From JAEUHM01 sp964538625 (GTDB lineage Bacteria; Verrucomicrobiota; Verrucomicrobiia; Verrucomicrobiales; Verrucomicrobiaceae): a stretch of DNA of 64,000 nucleotides. Under the pieces are notes generated by a model. The model was not told the DNA's origin. It made no database searches and was given only the letters and a program-made list of their open reading frames with translations. A program made the position numbers and the translations under genes. This document shows, piece by piece, positions 42,682-50,832 of the stretch. The stretch is from contig CAZIGH010000031.1 in the NCBI GenBank assembly GCA_964538625.1, positions 1 to 64,000 of the forward strand, given 5' to 3'. Position 1 is the stretch's first letter. The number at the start of each line of letters is the position of its first letter.

Positions 42682-44490
42682 CTAATGTGCGGCCACCAGT
42701 GGGCCGGTGGGGGCGCGGGGTTTGAGGCGGGGCTTGGCTTCGACGAAACTGCGCTCTGCGGCAGTGACGGAGAGGACTTCCTGAATGGTGGTCTCTCCTT
42801 GAAGCGCTTTGAGGAAGCCGTAGCCGCGCATGGGCATGTAGCCGTCTGTTAGAGCCTGTTTGTGGAACTCACTTGGATGGGCGCGGGTGTTGATGAGGTG
42901 CTGGAGTGCCTGGGTGAGGAGGCACACTTCGTAGATGGCCAGTCGGCCCTGGAATCCGGTGCCGCGGCAGGACTCGCAGCCTTTTGCCTTCCAAAGTTGA
43001 CCATTGCGATAGTGAGGGAAGCCTATGGACTCGAGATAGGCGGGATCCACTTCATCCGGTTCACGGCATACGGGGCAGAGCTTGCGCACGAGGCGCTGGG
43101 CGAGAAAGGCGCGCACGGCGGAGGAAACTAGGAAGGGCTCGATGCCCATGTCGATCAGGCGGGAGATGCCGCCTATGGCGTCATTCGTGTGCAGCGTGCT
43201 GAGCACTAGGTGACCGGTAAGCGCGGCGCGGATGGCGATCTCTGTGGTTTCCAGGTCGCGCATTTCACCGACCATCACTACATTTGGGTCACCGCGCAGG
43301 ATGGAGCGCAGTCCGGTGGCGAAGGTAAGGCCTATCTCCGGTTTCACGGCGATTTGCACCACGCCGGGCATCTTGTATTCCACGGGGTCCTCAATGGTGA
43401 CGATGCGGCGATGGGTTTGGTTCAACTGGCTGAGGAAGCCGTAGAGCGAGGTGGACTTGCCGGAGCCAGTGGGGCCTGTGATGAGGATGATGCCGTTGGG
43501 CAGCTTCAGTAGTTCATCGACGACAGGGCGGATGGTGTCTGCCATGCCGAGGCGATCTAGGGTGACTTGTTGTTGGCCGAGCAGTCGCAGGGAGACGGAC
43601 TCTCCCTCTACGCTGGGAATGGTGGCCACGCGTACATCGATGGGCAGTCCATCCAGCTCGAGATTGATGCGTCCGTCCTGGGGAAGACGCTTCTCTGCGA
43701 TGTCCAGTCGGGCCATGATTTTGAGCCTGGCGATGACGGAGGCTTGCAGTTGTTTGATATTGTCCGGCACGGGCAGTTCTTCAAGGCGACCGTCGATGCG
43801 GTAGCGGATGCGAAGGCGGTCCTGCTGGGGCTCCACGTGGATGTCTGTGGCACGTTGCTCCAGTCCGCGGCGAAGGATCTGGTTCACGAACCGCACCACG
43901 GAGGCTTCTTCGTCTTCAGGTTCGTTGTCGAGTACGGTGACTTCTTGGTCCAGTTCCTCTGCGCCCCAGTCTGCCCGGCCGCGGAGGATTTTTTCAAAGG
44001 TATCTGCACCTAGGCCATAGAGCTTTTGGAGACCCTCAACGATGCGGGTGCGCATGCCCATGTGCCAGATGACGGGCAGCGAGACGCTGGAAGCAAGCTG
44101 CTGGCGAGCCACTAGGTTCAGTGGGTCACAGCAGGCGATGTGCAGGGCTACGGGTTCCGTGGCGGAGGCTTGGTCGATGGCTTGATGCGCGTTCTCGCTT
44201 GGTTTGGTATCGACGGCTATGGGCAGCAGCCGGTTACGCAGGGCGATTTCTGCGGGCAGGTGCCGACGCAAACTGCGGTCCACGGGCTTGTCTGCGTCTG
44301 GCTCCCACCAGGGAAGGGTAAGGGTTTTGGCGAGGCCCTGAAGGAACACGCGCTCATTCACACCCTCGCAGTCGAGGATGGCATCCACGAACGAGGTCTG
44401 GTTGTAACAGGCCTCGTCGATGGCCGCGCGGACAGCCTCGTGTTGGGCGAGGCCGCATTGGCGGAGGAGGTTGTCGAGAGCAGGGAACAT
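42682..44490 (-). CDS. gspE: GspE type II secretion ATPase
   Basis: A 602-residue hexameric ATPase. The N-terminal MshEN/GspE-N-type domain (about 10-180) is followed by the catalytic domain with Walker A GPTGSGKST, the Asp box, Walker B (GDPNVVMVGEMRD), a His box, and the four-cysteine zinc motif (CPVC ... CESC) near 500-540. The start is the ATG 39 nt after the extended -10 promoter's expected transcription start; the frame is open further only to a TTG. It is the first gene of the gspE-F-G-H-I-J-K-L-M operon. GspD secretin and GspO peptidase are not in the window. Confidence 0.94.
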   Translation of the reverse strand: MFPALDNLLRQCGLAQHEAVRAAIDEACYNQTSFVDAILDCEGVNERVFLQGLAKTLTLPWWEPDADKPVDRSLRRHLPAEIALRNRLLPIAVDTKPSENAHQAIDQASATEPVALHIACCDPLNLVARQQLASSVSLPVIWHMGMRTRIVEGLQKLYGLGADTFEKILRGRADWGAEELDQEVTVLDNEPEDEEASVVRFVNQILRRGLEQRATDIHVEPQQDRLRIRYRIDGRLEELPVPDNIKQLQASVIARLKIMARLDIAEKRLPQDGRINLELDGLPIDVRVATIPSVEGESVSLRLLGQQQVTLDRLGMADTIRPVVDELLKLPNGIILITGPTGSGKSTSLYGFLSQLNQTHRRIVTIEDPVEYKMPGVVQIAVKPEIGLTFATGLRSILRGDPNVVMVGEMRDLETTEIAIRAALTGHLVLSTLHTNDAIGGISRLIDMGIEPFLVSSAVRAFLAQRLVRKLCPVCREPDEVDPAYLESIGFPHYRNGQLWKAKGCESCRGTGFQGRLAIYEVCLLTQALQHLINTRAHPSEFHKQALTDGYMPMRGYGFLKALQGETTIQEVLSVTAAERSFVEAKPRLKPRAPTGPLVAAH

Positions 44491-44536
44491 GGGGGTGGGG
44501 GCCAAAAGAGGGGGAGTGTGGACCTGTGTTGAGAGT

Positions 44537-44545
44537 ATTATAACA
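44537..44545 (-). promoter_or_regulatory. Extended -10 promoter for the T2SS operon
   Basis: On the minus strand TGTTATAAT is a perfect TATAAT with the extended TGn. It lies in an AT-rich stretch (about 44535-44605) that stands out against the GC-rich genome and carries two GTAAATA repeats upstream, with no good -35. The expected transcript start is about 40 bases from the gspE ATG. Confidence 0.6.
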
Positions 44546-44707
44546 TGCCTTTCATTCAAATATTTACAGTATTTACAAAGATTGGCAAGAAATAAAGTGA
44601 TCTAAATCATTTGGATTCGCTTGGAATGTGGGTGCGGGGTGCGCAGGCTGGAGCAGCCTTTTGTGGGACTTGCCAGCGGCCTGTCTGCTGCCCAGCGTGG
44701 TGGTGCC

Positions 44708-45364
44708 ATGCTTGATTGTTTTCCTGCTGAACTTTCTTCCCGCCTGCAACGCTCGGGGGTGCTCGCTGTACTTATGCTGGATACGGTGGAGGATGCGGTG
44801 CCCGTGGCGCGTGCTCTGAAGGCTGGAGGGGTGAACGCCATAGAGCTGACGCTCCGCACGCCAGTGGCACTGGAGTGCGTGCGCCGCATTCGGGCGGAGG
44901 TGCCTGAGGTGCTGGTGGGAGTGGGTACCATCCTCACTCCGCAACAGGCTGGCGAGGCGGTGGACGCGGGTGCGGCTTTCGGTGTGGCACCGGGCATGAA
45001 TCCGCGCGTGGTGGGGGAGGCTCGTCGCCTGGGCCTGCCGTTTGCACCGGGTATCTGCACTCCTACGGACATTGAGATGGCCCTGGAGCAAGGCTGCAAG
45101 GTGATGAAGTTTTTTCCAGCTGAACCCTGTGGTGGACTTGCCTACGTGCGCACCATCGCGGCGCCCTTTGCGCACTTGGGTGTGAAGTTCATTCCGCTCG
45201 GTGGCGTGAATGCCTCGAATGCAGAGAGCTACCTGCGTGAAACCTCAGTGCTGGCGCTTGGCGGATCTTGGTTGGCACCGAGGGACCTTATTCAGGCAAA
45301 GGAGTGGAGCCGCATCACGGCGAATGCACAGGAGGTGATGGAGACGGTGCGGCAGATGCGTTGA
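44708..45364 (+). CDS. eda: KDPG/KHG aldolase
   Basis: A 218-residue class I aldolase that splits 2-keto-3-deoxy-6-phosphogluconate to pyruvate and glyceraldehyde 3-phosphate. Active-site residues are Glu46 (NAIELTLRTP), and the Schiff-base Lys134 in KVMKFFPAE. GVGTILTPQQ and PLGGVNASN are family signatures. The ATG gives a length close to E. coli Eda (213); the frame stays open upstream only to a TTG. There is no edd (dehydratase) gene nearby, so the substrate may come from uronate or galactonate breakdown. It is directly upstream of the SASA-ceramidase-like gene. Confidence 0.93.
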   Translation: MLDCFPAELSSRLQRSGVLAVLMLDTVEDAVPVARALKAGGVNAIELTLRTPVALECVRRIRAEVPEVLVGVGTILTPQQAGEAVDAGAAFGVAPGMNPRVVGEARRLGLPFAPGICTPTDIEMALEQGCKVMKFFPAEPCGGLAYVRTIAAPFAHLGVKFIPLGGVNASNAESYLRETSVLALGGSWLAPRDLIQAKEWSRITANAQEVMETVRQMR

Positions 45365-45370
45365 GTGGGG

Positions 45371-47512
45371 ATGCGTCAGCGTTTGATTCTTCCGTTTGTT
45401 GTCTTTGTTCTCAGTGCTGTTTTCGTGCAAGCTGCCCTTCCGCCGAAGGAGAAGCTGCATCTGTACTTGCTCATAGGGCAGTCCAACATGGCTGGGCGCG
45501 GCGTGATGACCGAGGCGGATGCCATCAGCAACGAGCGCATTCTGAAGCTGGCGCAGGACAACACCTGGGTTCCTGCCGACGAACCGCTGCACTTTGATAA
45601 GCCCGTCGCGGGGGCTGGGATTGGAAAAAGTTTCGCCCGGGTCATGGCGGACGCGGAGCCGGACATTACGGTGGGACTGATCCCCTGCGCGGTGGGCGGT
45701 ACTCCGCTGGAGCGGTGGATGAAGGGGGGAGACTTGTATGAGCAGGCTCTGGTGAGGGCGAAGCTCGCCATGAAGGACGGCACGCTGAAGGGCATCCTCT
45801 GGCATCAAGGTGAGTCTGATGCCGGGCGAGAAGATACGGCTCAGAGCTATGGTGAGCGCTTGGCGCAGATGATCGCTGCCTGGCGGGCAGACTTGGGCGA
45901 GGTGCCTTTTGTGGCGGGCAGATTGGGCACTTTCCTGAAGGAGACAACCAAGGAGGGCAAACCCAACTTCTGGAAGCTGGTGGATGCGCAGATTGCCGCG
46001 CTACCTGAGAAGGTGAAGCTCACTGCGGTGGCTAGTGCGGAGGGCCTGGCGCACAAGGGAGATGATGTCCACTTTGACACGGCGGCGCTGAGGGAGCTTG
46101 GAAGACGCTACGCGAAGGCCATGCAGTCGCTCCGGCAGCGTCCAACAGCGCTCAAAGCGGGAGCGGCGACGAGCAACATCACCCCAGAGATAGGTGGCGA
46201 CATCATAGGTGGCTTTCTTCCCTTTCCGTCCAAACACATCCATGATGAATTGCACGCCCGCTGCCTGGTTCTCGATGATGGACGCTCCCAGCTTGCGTTC
46301 GTGGTGTGTGACCTGCTGGGCATTCACCGCAGCCTTTCCTTAGCGGCAAGGGAGTTTATTGAAAAGGAAACGGGCATCCCTGCGGCGCACGTGATGATCT
46401 CAGGCACGCATACGCACTCTGCTACCAGCGCCATCAGCGGCGCGGTGAGGGAATACACTTCCGACATGGAGCTCACGGACTACCAGAAGTTCGTGGCACG
46501 CCGTATCGCAGACGGTGTGCGCCGGGCGAAGAACTTGCTTCGACCTGCGGAGATCGCATTCGGGACCATCGAGGTGCCTGAACACGTGCACGTGCGGCGC
46601 TGGTTCCTGAAGGAAGATCAAATGCCACCCAATCCCTTCGGCAAGATAGACAAAGTGAAGATGAACCCCGGGGCGGGAAATCCCGCGCTTATTGAACCCG
46701 CTGGCCGCCCTGACACGAAGCTGTCCTTCATCGCTCTTCGTGAGCCGAGAGGACGCATGATTTCCCTCCTTTCCGCATACGGTCTGCACTACGTGGGGGG
46801 AGTGGGAGACGCCCACATCTCTGCGGATTATTTTGGCTACTACTGCGAGGCGCTGAAGCGTCTGGTGGAGGGTGGCACGGAGGATCCTCCTTTTGTCGCC
46901 ATCATGGCCAACGGCACCAGTGGCGACGTGAACAACATCAACTTCCGGGAGCCTGCGCCCCGCAAGAAAGCGTATGAACAAATGCGCTACGTGGCGGTGG
47001 ATCTGGCAAAGAAGGTTCACGCCGCGCTGGGCGCACTTACCTGGTCGGGCGAGGCGGCGCTGGCAGCCCGCTACCGGGAACTTCCGCTGGCGTGGCGAAA
47101 GATCGATCCTGAACTCATCGAGTGGGCGAAGGAGACTGAGAAGACGACACTGCGGATACAGGGCAAGGCGAGCCTGCCGCTCGCTTACGCTGGCCGCGTG
47201 CAGCGTCTGGCGCTAGCGAGTCCGGAGACGAAGGCCCCGGTGCAGGTGCTGCGCATTGGAGACGTGTGCATAGCCACCACGCCCTGCGAAACCTTTGCGG
47301 AGACGGGTATGGAGTTTCGCGAGCGGAGTCCTATTGAGAAGTCCTTCATGATCGAACTGGCACATGGCTACTACGGTTACATGCCCACGCCGCGCCACTT
47401 CGAGTTGGGCGGTTATGAAACGTGGCCTGGCACCAACAACCTGGAACCGCAGGCTTCCGTGAAAATGATGGACGCCTTGCTAGAGATGGCGGCGGAGCTG
47501 AAGGAAAAATGA
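45371..47512 (+). CDS. Sialate O-acetylesterase-like / neutral ceramidase-like fusion protein
   Basis: A 713-residue exported fusion. After a signal peptide (about residues 1-22), residues about 28-255 form a SASA-type SGNH esterase domain. The nucleophile Ser38 lies in IGQSNMAGRG, with WHQGESDAG near 147 and the Asp/His pair in DDVHFD near 231. Residues about 260-705 form a neutral/alkaline ceramidase-like domain: GAATSNITPEIGG, MISGTHTHSATSA (metal-binding histidines), and MANGTSGDVNNIN. The first domain deacetylates acetylated sugars; the second family cleaves ceramide-type amides but is often of unknown use in PVC bacteria. The start may instead be a GTG six bases upstream. It is seven bases after the aldolase stop. 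Confidence 0.87.
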   Translation: MRQRLILPFVVFVLSAVFVQAALPPKEKLHLYLLIGQSNMAGRGVMTEADAISNERILKLAQDNTWVPADEPLHFDKPVAGAGIGKSFARVMADAEPDITVGLIPCAVGGTPLERWMKGGDLYEQALVRAKLAMKDGTLKGILWHQGESDAGREDTAQSYGERLAQMIAAWRADLGEVPFVAGRLGTFLKETTKEGKPNFWKLVDAQIAALPEKVKLTAVASAEGLAHKGDDVHFDTAALRELGRRYAKAMQSLRQRPTALKAGAATSNITPEIGGDIIGGFLPFPSKHIHDELHARCLVLDDGRSQLAFVVCDLLGIHRSLSLAAREFIEKETGIPAAHVMISGTHTHSATSAISGAVREYTSDMELTDYQKFVARRIADGVRRAKNLLRPAEIAFGTIEVPEHVHVRRWFLKEDQMPPNPFGKIDKVKMNPGAGNPALIEPAGRPDTKLSFIALREPRGRMISLLSAYGLHYVGGVGDAHISADYFGYYCEALKRLVEGGTEDPPFVAIMANGTSGDVNNINFREPAPRKKAYEQMRYVAVDLAKKVHAALGALTWSGEAALAARYRELPLAWRKIDPELIEWAKETEKTTLRIQGKASLPLAYAGRVQRLALASPETKAPVQVLRIGDVCIATTPCETFAETGMEFRERSPIEKSFMIELAHGYYGYMPTPRHFELGGYETWPGTNNLEPQASVKMMDALLEMAAELKEK

Positions 47513-47582
47513 CCGCAACCGGGAGGAGGTAGCGTGGGTTTCACTCTTGCTCGCCGTTTGACCGATAAGTTATTTTCCGACC

Positions 47583-48083
47583 ATGTTATTTGCCGATTAC
47601 TTTCTTTGGGCGCTCATCGCGCTGGGTTTTGTGGTCTCACTTCCCGCCATTTGGATGGTGTCGCGTGCGTTGTGGCCTGCGGGATACGAGCGGAGGCACC
47701 GCATCGCGCAGGGCAACCTGTGGAAGACGGCACTCATCGGTGTGCTGCCCATGGTGTTTTCGGTGCTGGTGCTTGCCGCCACGGGCAAAAGGATCGGTGT
47801 GCTGGCGGTGCTTCTGGCAGGTCTCGTCGTGCTGTGGGGGCTGAGCGGCTTGAGCGGGCTGGCCACGGTGATTGGTGAGCGTCTGTGGCCACGTGAGGAC
47901 GAGCCGTGGAGGCAGACGCGCAATGGCGGTCTGGTGCTGGTGTGCTGTGCGCTGCTGCCTGTGGTGGGGTGGTTCATTTTGCTACCGCTGCTCACGCTCG
48001 TGGGCATGGGGGCGAATGTGCAGTCGTGGAGGTTGCGCCGCGAGGCTTCGCCAGCTGCTCCACCGGCGATGCCAGCGGCATGA
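47583..48083 (+). CDS. Small integral membrane protein
   Basis: A 166-residue protein with four hydrophobic helices (about 5-26, 46-68, 72-92 and 116-142) and short charged loops; the C-terminus is Ala/Pro-rich. I recognise no family and no catalytic motif. Its stop overlaps the DUF1800 start by four bases (ATGA), suggesting coupled translation. It starts about 70 bp after the ceramidase-like gene. Confidence 0.68.
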   Translation: MLFADYFLWALIALGFVVSLPAIWMVSRALWPAGYERRHRIAQGNLWKTALIGVLPMVFSVLVLAATGKRIGVLAVLLAGLVVLWGLSGLSGLATVIGERLWPREDEPWRQTRNGGLVLVCCALLPVVGWFILLPLLTLVGMGANVQSWRLRREASPAAPPAMPAA

Positions 48084-49555
48084 AGACGCGACGCCAGTGG
48101 ATGGTGCGGCTGTTTGGTGGGGCGGGGCTCGCCGGGCTGCCTGGGTGTGAGCCATCCATCAGTCTGCTTGCGCGTCAGTTTGGAAGTGGTGTTCCAGACC
48201 AGTTTGCACTGCCGTCCACCGAATCCGTGGATCGGGACTTCCTGCTGCTGAACCGCGCCACTTTTGGGCCTTGGCCAGGTGATCTGGAGCGAGTGCGCAA
48301 GATGGGCCGTGAGGCATGGCTTGAGGAGCAGCTTCATCCGGAGACGGTGGAGGATCGGTTGTGCGAGTTGCGGGCGCGGAGGTTTGAGTCGCTTCACTTT
48401 TCTGCGGCAGCCGCCTACGAGTTCAAGAAGCCGGTGCTTCGGGATGAACTGACTAGGCACTCGCTGCTGCGAGCGATTTATAGCCGCAGGCAGTTGTTCG
48501 AAGTGATGGTGGAGTTCTGGAGTGACCACCTGAACATCAACTTAGAAAAGGGAGACTGCATTTACCTCAAGCCCAGTGATGACCGTGATGTGATCCGCCG
48601 ACACGCGCTGGGGAACTTTCGCGAGATGATCCGTGCCTCTGCTACCTCGCCCGCGATGCTGGTGTACTTGGACGGCAAGTCGAACAAAGTGCGCCGCAGC
48701 ACCAACGATGTGCCGAATGAGAACTACGCCCGCGAGCTGCTGGAACTGCATACGCTGGGCGTGAACGGCGGCTACACGCAGCGGGATGTGCTGGAAGCGG
48801 CGCGCTGTCTTACTGGCTGGACTTTCGATGCGAAACGGCGCTTCGCGATGAATCGTGACAAGGCCTACTTCCGGCCGGACTGGCATGATGATGGGGAGAA
48901 GCAGGTGCTAGGCCAAACGATCTCAGCCGGTGGCGGCGAGAGGGATGTGGACCGTCTGGTGGACATCGTTTGTGAGCACCCGAGCACGGCGGCCTACGTG
49001 GCGCAGAAGCTGTGCCGTCGCTTTGTGAGCCCGGAGCCTTCTCAGGCGCTGGTGGAGCGGGTGGCGGCCACTTTCACGCGGACGAAAGGAGACATCCGGT
49101 CTGTGCTGCGGACGCTGCTGCTTTCGGACGAGTTCGGCGGTTCATCTGGAGCGCTGTTCAAGCGGCCTTTTCGGTTCATGGTTTCAGCGCTGCGTGCCTT
49201 GGCTGCGGACACTCATGCGCGGGCAGACGGAGGACTGGTGGAGTATCTGGGGCGCATGGGGCACGGGCTTTTTCAGCATCCTACGCCTGATGGTTATCCG
49301 GATGAGGAAAGTCCTTGGATGGGCACGCTTCTGTGGAGGTGGAACTTCGCGCTGGCGTTGTGCTCTGGGAAGTTAAAAGGCGTGGAACTGGACATGAAGG
49401 CGCTGCGTGCAGCGGTGAGCGAAGATGAAAAGTGGTTCATCTATCTCACGGGACGTGAGCCGGATGCGGCGCTGCGGTCCGCGCTGGGGAATACGGAAGA
49501 TCATGCACAGCGGCTTGCGCTGATGATCGCGTCACCGGCATTTCAGCGGACTTAG
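48080..49555 (+). CDS. DUF1800 protein with twin-arginine signal and lipobox
   Basis: A 491-residue DUF1800 protein. The N-terminus has a twin-arginine (KTRRQWMV) followed by a hydrophobic stretch and a lipobox-like LAGLPGC, so it may be a Tat-exported lipoprotein. DUF1800 features include LLNRATFGPWPGDLERVRKM, FWSDHLNINLEK, NENYARELLELHTLGVNGGY and AARCLTGWTF, then YVAQKLCRRFV. Function is unknown. In planctomycetes and verrucomicrobia these are normally next to a DUF1501 protein; the partner is absent here. The gene is in line with the small membrane protein and converges with dxr, sharing bases in the stop codons. Confidence 0.88.
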   Translation: MKTRRQWMVRLFGGAGLAGLPGCEPSISLLARQFGSGVPDQFALPSTESVDRDFLLLNRATFGPWPGDLERVRKMGREAWLEEQLHPETVEDRLCELRARRFESLHFSAAAAYEFKKPVLRDELTRHSLLRAIYSRRQLFEVMVEFWSDHLNINLEKGDCIYLKPSDDRDVIRRHALGNFREMIRASATSPAMLVYLDGKSNKVRRSTNDVPNENYARELLELHTLGVNGGYTQRDVLEAARCLTGWTFDAKRRFAMNRDKAYFRPDWHDDGEKQVLGQTISAGGGERDVDRLVDIVCEHPSTAAYVAQKLCRRFVSPEPSQALVERVAATFTRTKGDIRSVLRTLLLSDEFGGSSGALFKRPFRFMVSALRALAADTHARADGGLVEYLGRMGHGLFQHPTPDGYPDEESPWMGTLLWRWNFALALCSGKLKGVELDMKALRAAVSEDEKWFIYLTGREPDAALRSALGNTEDHAQRLALMIASPAFQRT

Positions 49556-50718
49556 CTTGCCGCAATGCGTCGTGCCCAGGCATCAGCCTCCACCAGAGCC
49601 TCGAGCGTGGGGTGCTCGATGACGCTGTGGGCATTCATCACGCGTTCCACGGTGCGCCAGATGTCCGGGAAGCGGCAGCGTCCGTTGATGAAGGCGTCCA
49701 CTGCGACTTCATTGGCCGCATTGAGTACGGCGGGGAGGGTGCCACCGGTTTCACCCGCCCAGCGGGCGAGGTTGAGGGCAGGAAAGGCGTTCACGCGCGG
49801 CGCTTCAAAGTGAAGCGCAGCGAGCTGGGCAAAGTCCAGCGGCTTGAGTGAGTTGGCTACGCGGGCGGGCCAGGTGACGGCGTACTGGATGGGGAAACAC
49901 ATGTCGGAATGACTCAGCTGCGCGATGACGCTGTTGTCCATGAACTCGACCATGCTGTGAACGATGGACTGGGGATGCACTACGACTTCCACCTTGTTCA
50001 TGGGCACGTCGAAGAGCCACTTTGCTTCGATCATTTCCAGGCCTTTGTTGAACAGCGTGGCGGAGTCGATGGTGATTTTTCGTCCCATGGACCAAGTGGG
50101 GTGTTTGAGGGCTTGTTCTACGGTCACGAACTCAAGCTGCTCAGCGGGCAGGGTGCGGAAGGGGCCGCCTGAAGCCGTGAGGAGAATGCGCCGCACCTCG
50201 CTGTGGCGATGTCCCTCTAGGCATTGGAAGATGGCATTGTGCTCGCTGTCCACCGGCAGGACGTTGATATTCTTTTGCTGAGCCGCGCCCATGACAGCCT
50301 CTCCTGCCATGACGAGGATCTCTTTGCTGGCCACGGCTAGATCCATGCCCAGCTCCACGGCTGCGAGCGCGGGAGCCAGGCCGGCAGTGCCGACGATGGC
50401 CACGAGTACCATGTCAGCTCCGCAAGCCTGCACGATGTCCACCAGGCCGCGCTCGCCATCGAATACGGTGACGTGTGCAGGCACGCTTGACCGCACTTCT
50501 GACGCAGCGGCAGGGTCCGTAACGGCGACCCACTTGACGCCGGTTTCACGCACTTGCGCGCACAGTGAACTTGCGCTTTTGCATGCGGCGAGGCCCACGA
50601 TTTCCATCCGTTCAGGGATGTCGTGCGCTACTTTGAGTGCACTGGTGCCTATGGAGCCGGTGGAACCCAGAATGAGCACCTTCTTCCTCTTCACTGTTGA
50701 ATCGTTCGCGTTCTCCAT
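49552..50718 (-). CDS. dxr: 1-deoxy-D-xylulose 5-phosphate reductoisomerase
   Basis: A 388-residue second-step enzyme of the MEP pathway. Motifs are LGSTGSIG (NADPH fold, near residue 17), VASKEILVMAGE, PVDSEHNAIFQCL (metal site), LLTASGGPFR and NAANEVAVDAFI. Sequence length is close to 398 for E. coli. The start is the ATG placing the NADPH motif at residue 17; an upstream GTG gives an implausible 27-residue extension. It shares the pathway with ispH in this window. It overlaps the DUF1800 stop by four bases (the stops lie on opposite strands). Confidence 0.96.
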   Translation of the reverse strand: MENANDSTVKRKKVLILGSTGSIGTSALKVAHDIPERMEIVGLAACKSASSLCAQVRETGVKWVAVTDPAAASEVRSSVPAHVTVFDGERGLVDIVQACGADMVLVAIVGTAGLAPALAAVELGMDLAVASKEILVMAGEAVMGAAQQKNINVLPVDSEHNAIFQCLEGHRHSEVRRILLTASGGPFRTLPAEQLEFVTVEQALKHPTWSMGRKITIDSATLFNKGLEMIEAKWLFDVPMNKVEVVVHPQSIVHSMVEFMDNSVIAQLSHSDMCFPIQYAVTWPARVANSLKPLDFAQLAALHFEAPRVNAFPALNLARWAGETGGTLPAVLNAANEVAVDAFINGRCRFPDIWRTVERVMNAHSVIEHPTLEALVEADAWARRIAAS

Positions 50719-50832
50719 GCAATCCGTTGTTGCCCTTGCCAAGGGGCGGTGATGGTTCAACCGAAAAGGTGTTGAAGGATGAATCTGCCGTGGGCGCACG
50801 GCGACAGGCGGGCAGTAAGCAAGGTGGAGCCC

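Noticed and set aside
45371..47512. Two genes joined by a sequencing error
   Set aside because: The frame is continuous, with no start, stop or non-coding gap between the two domains, and codon use is uniform.
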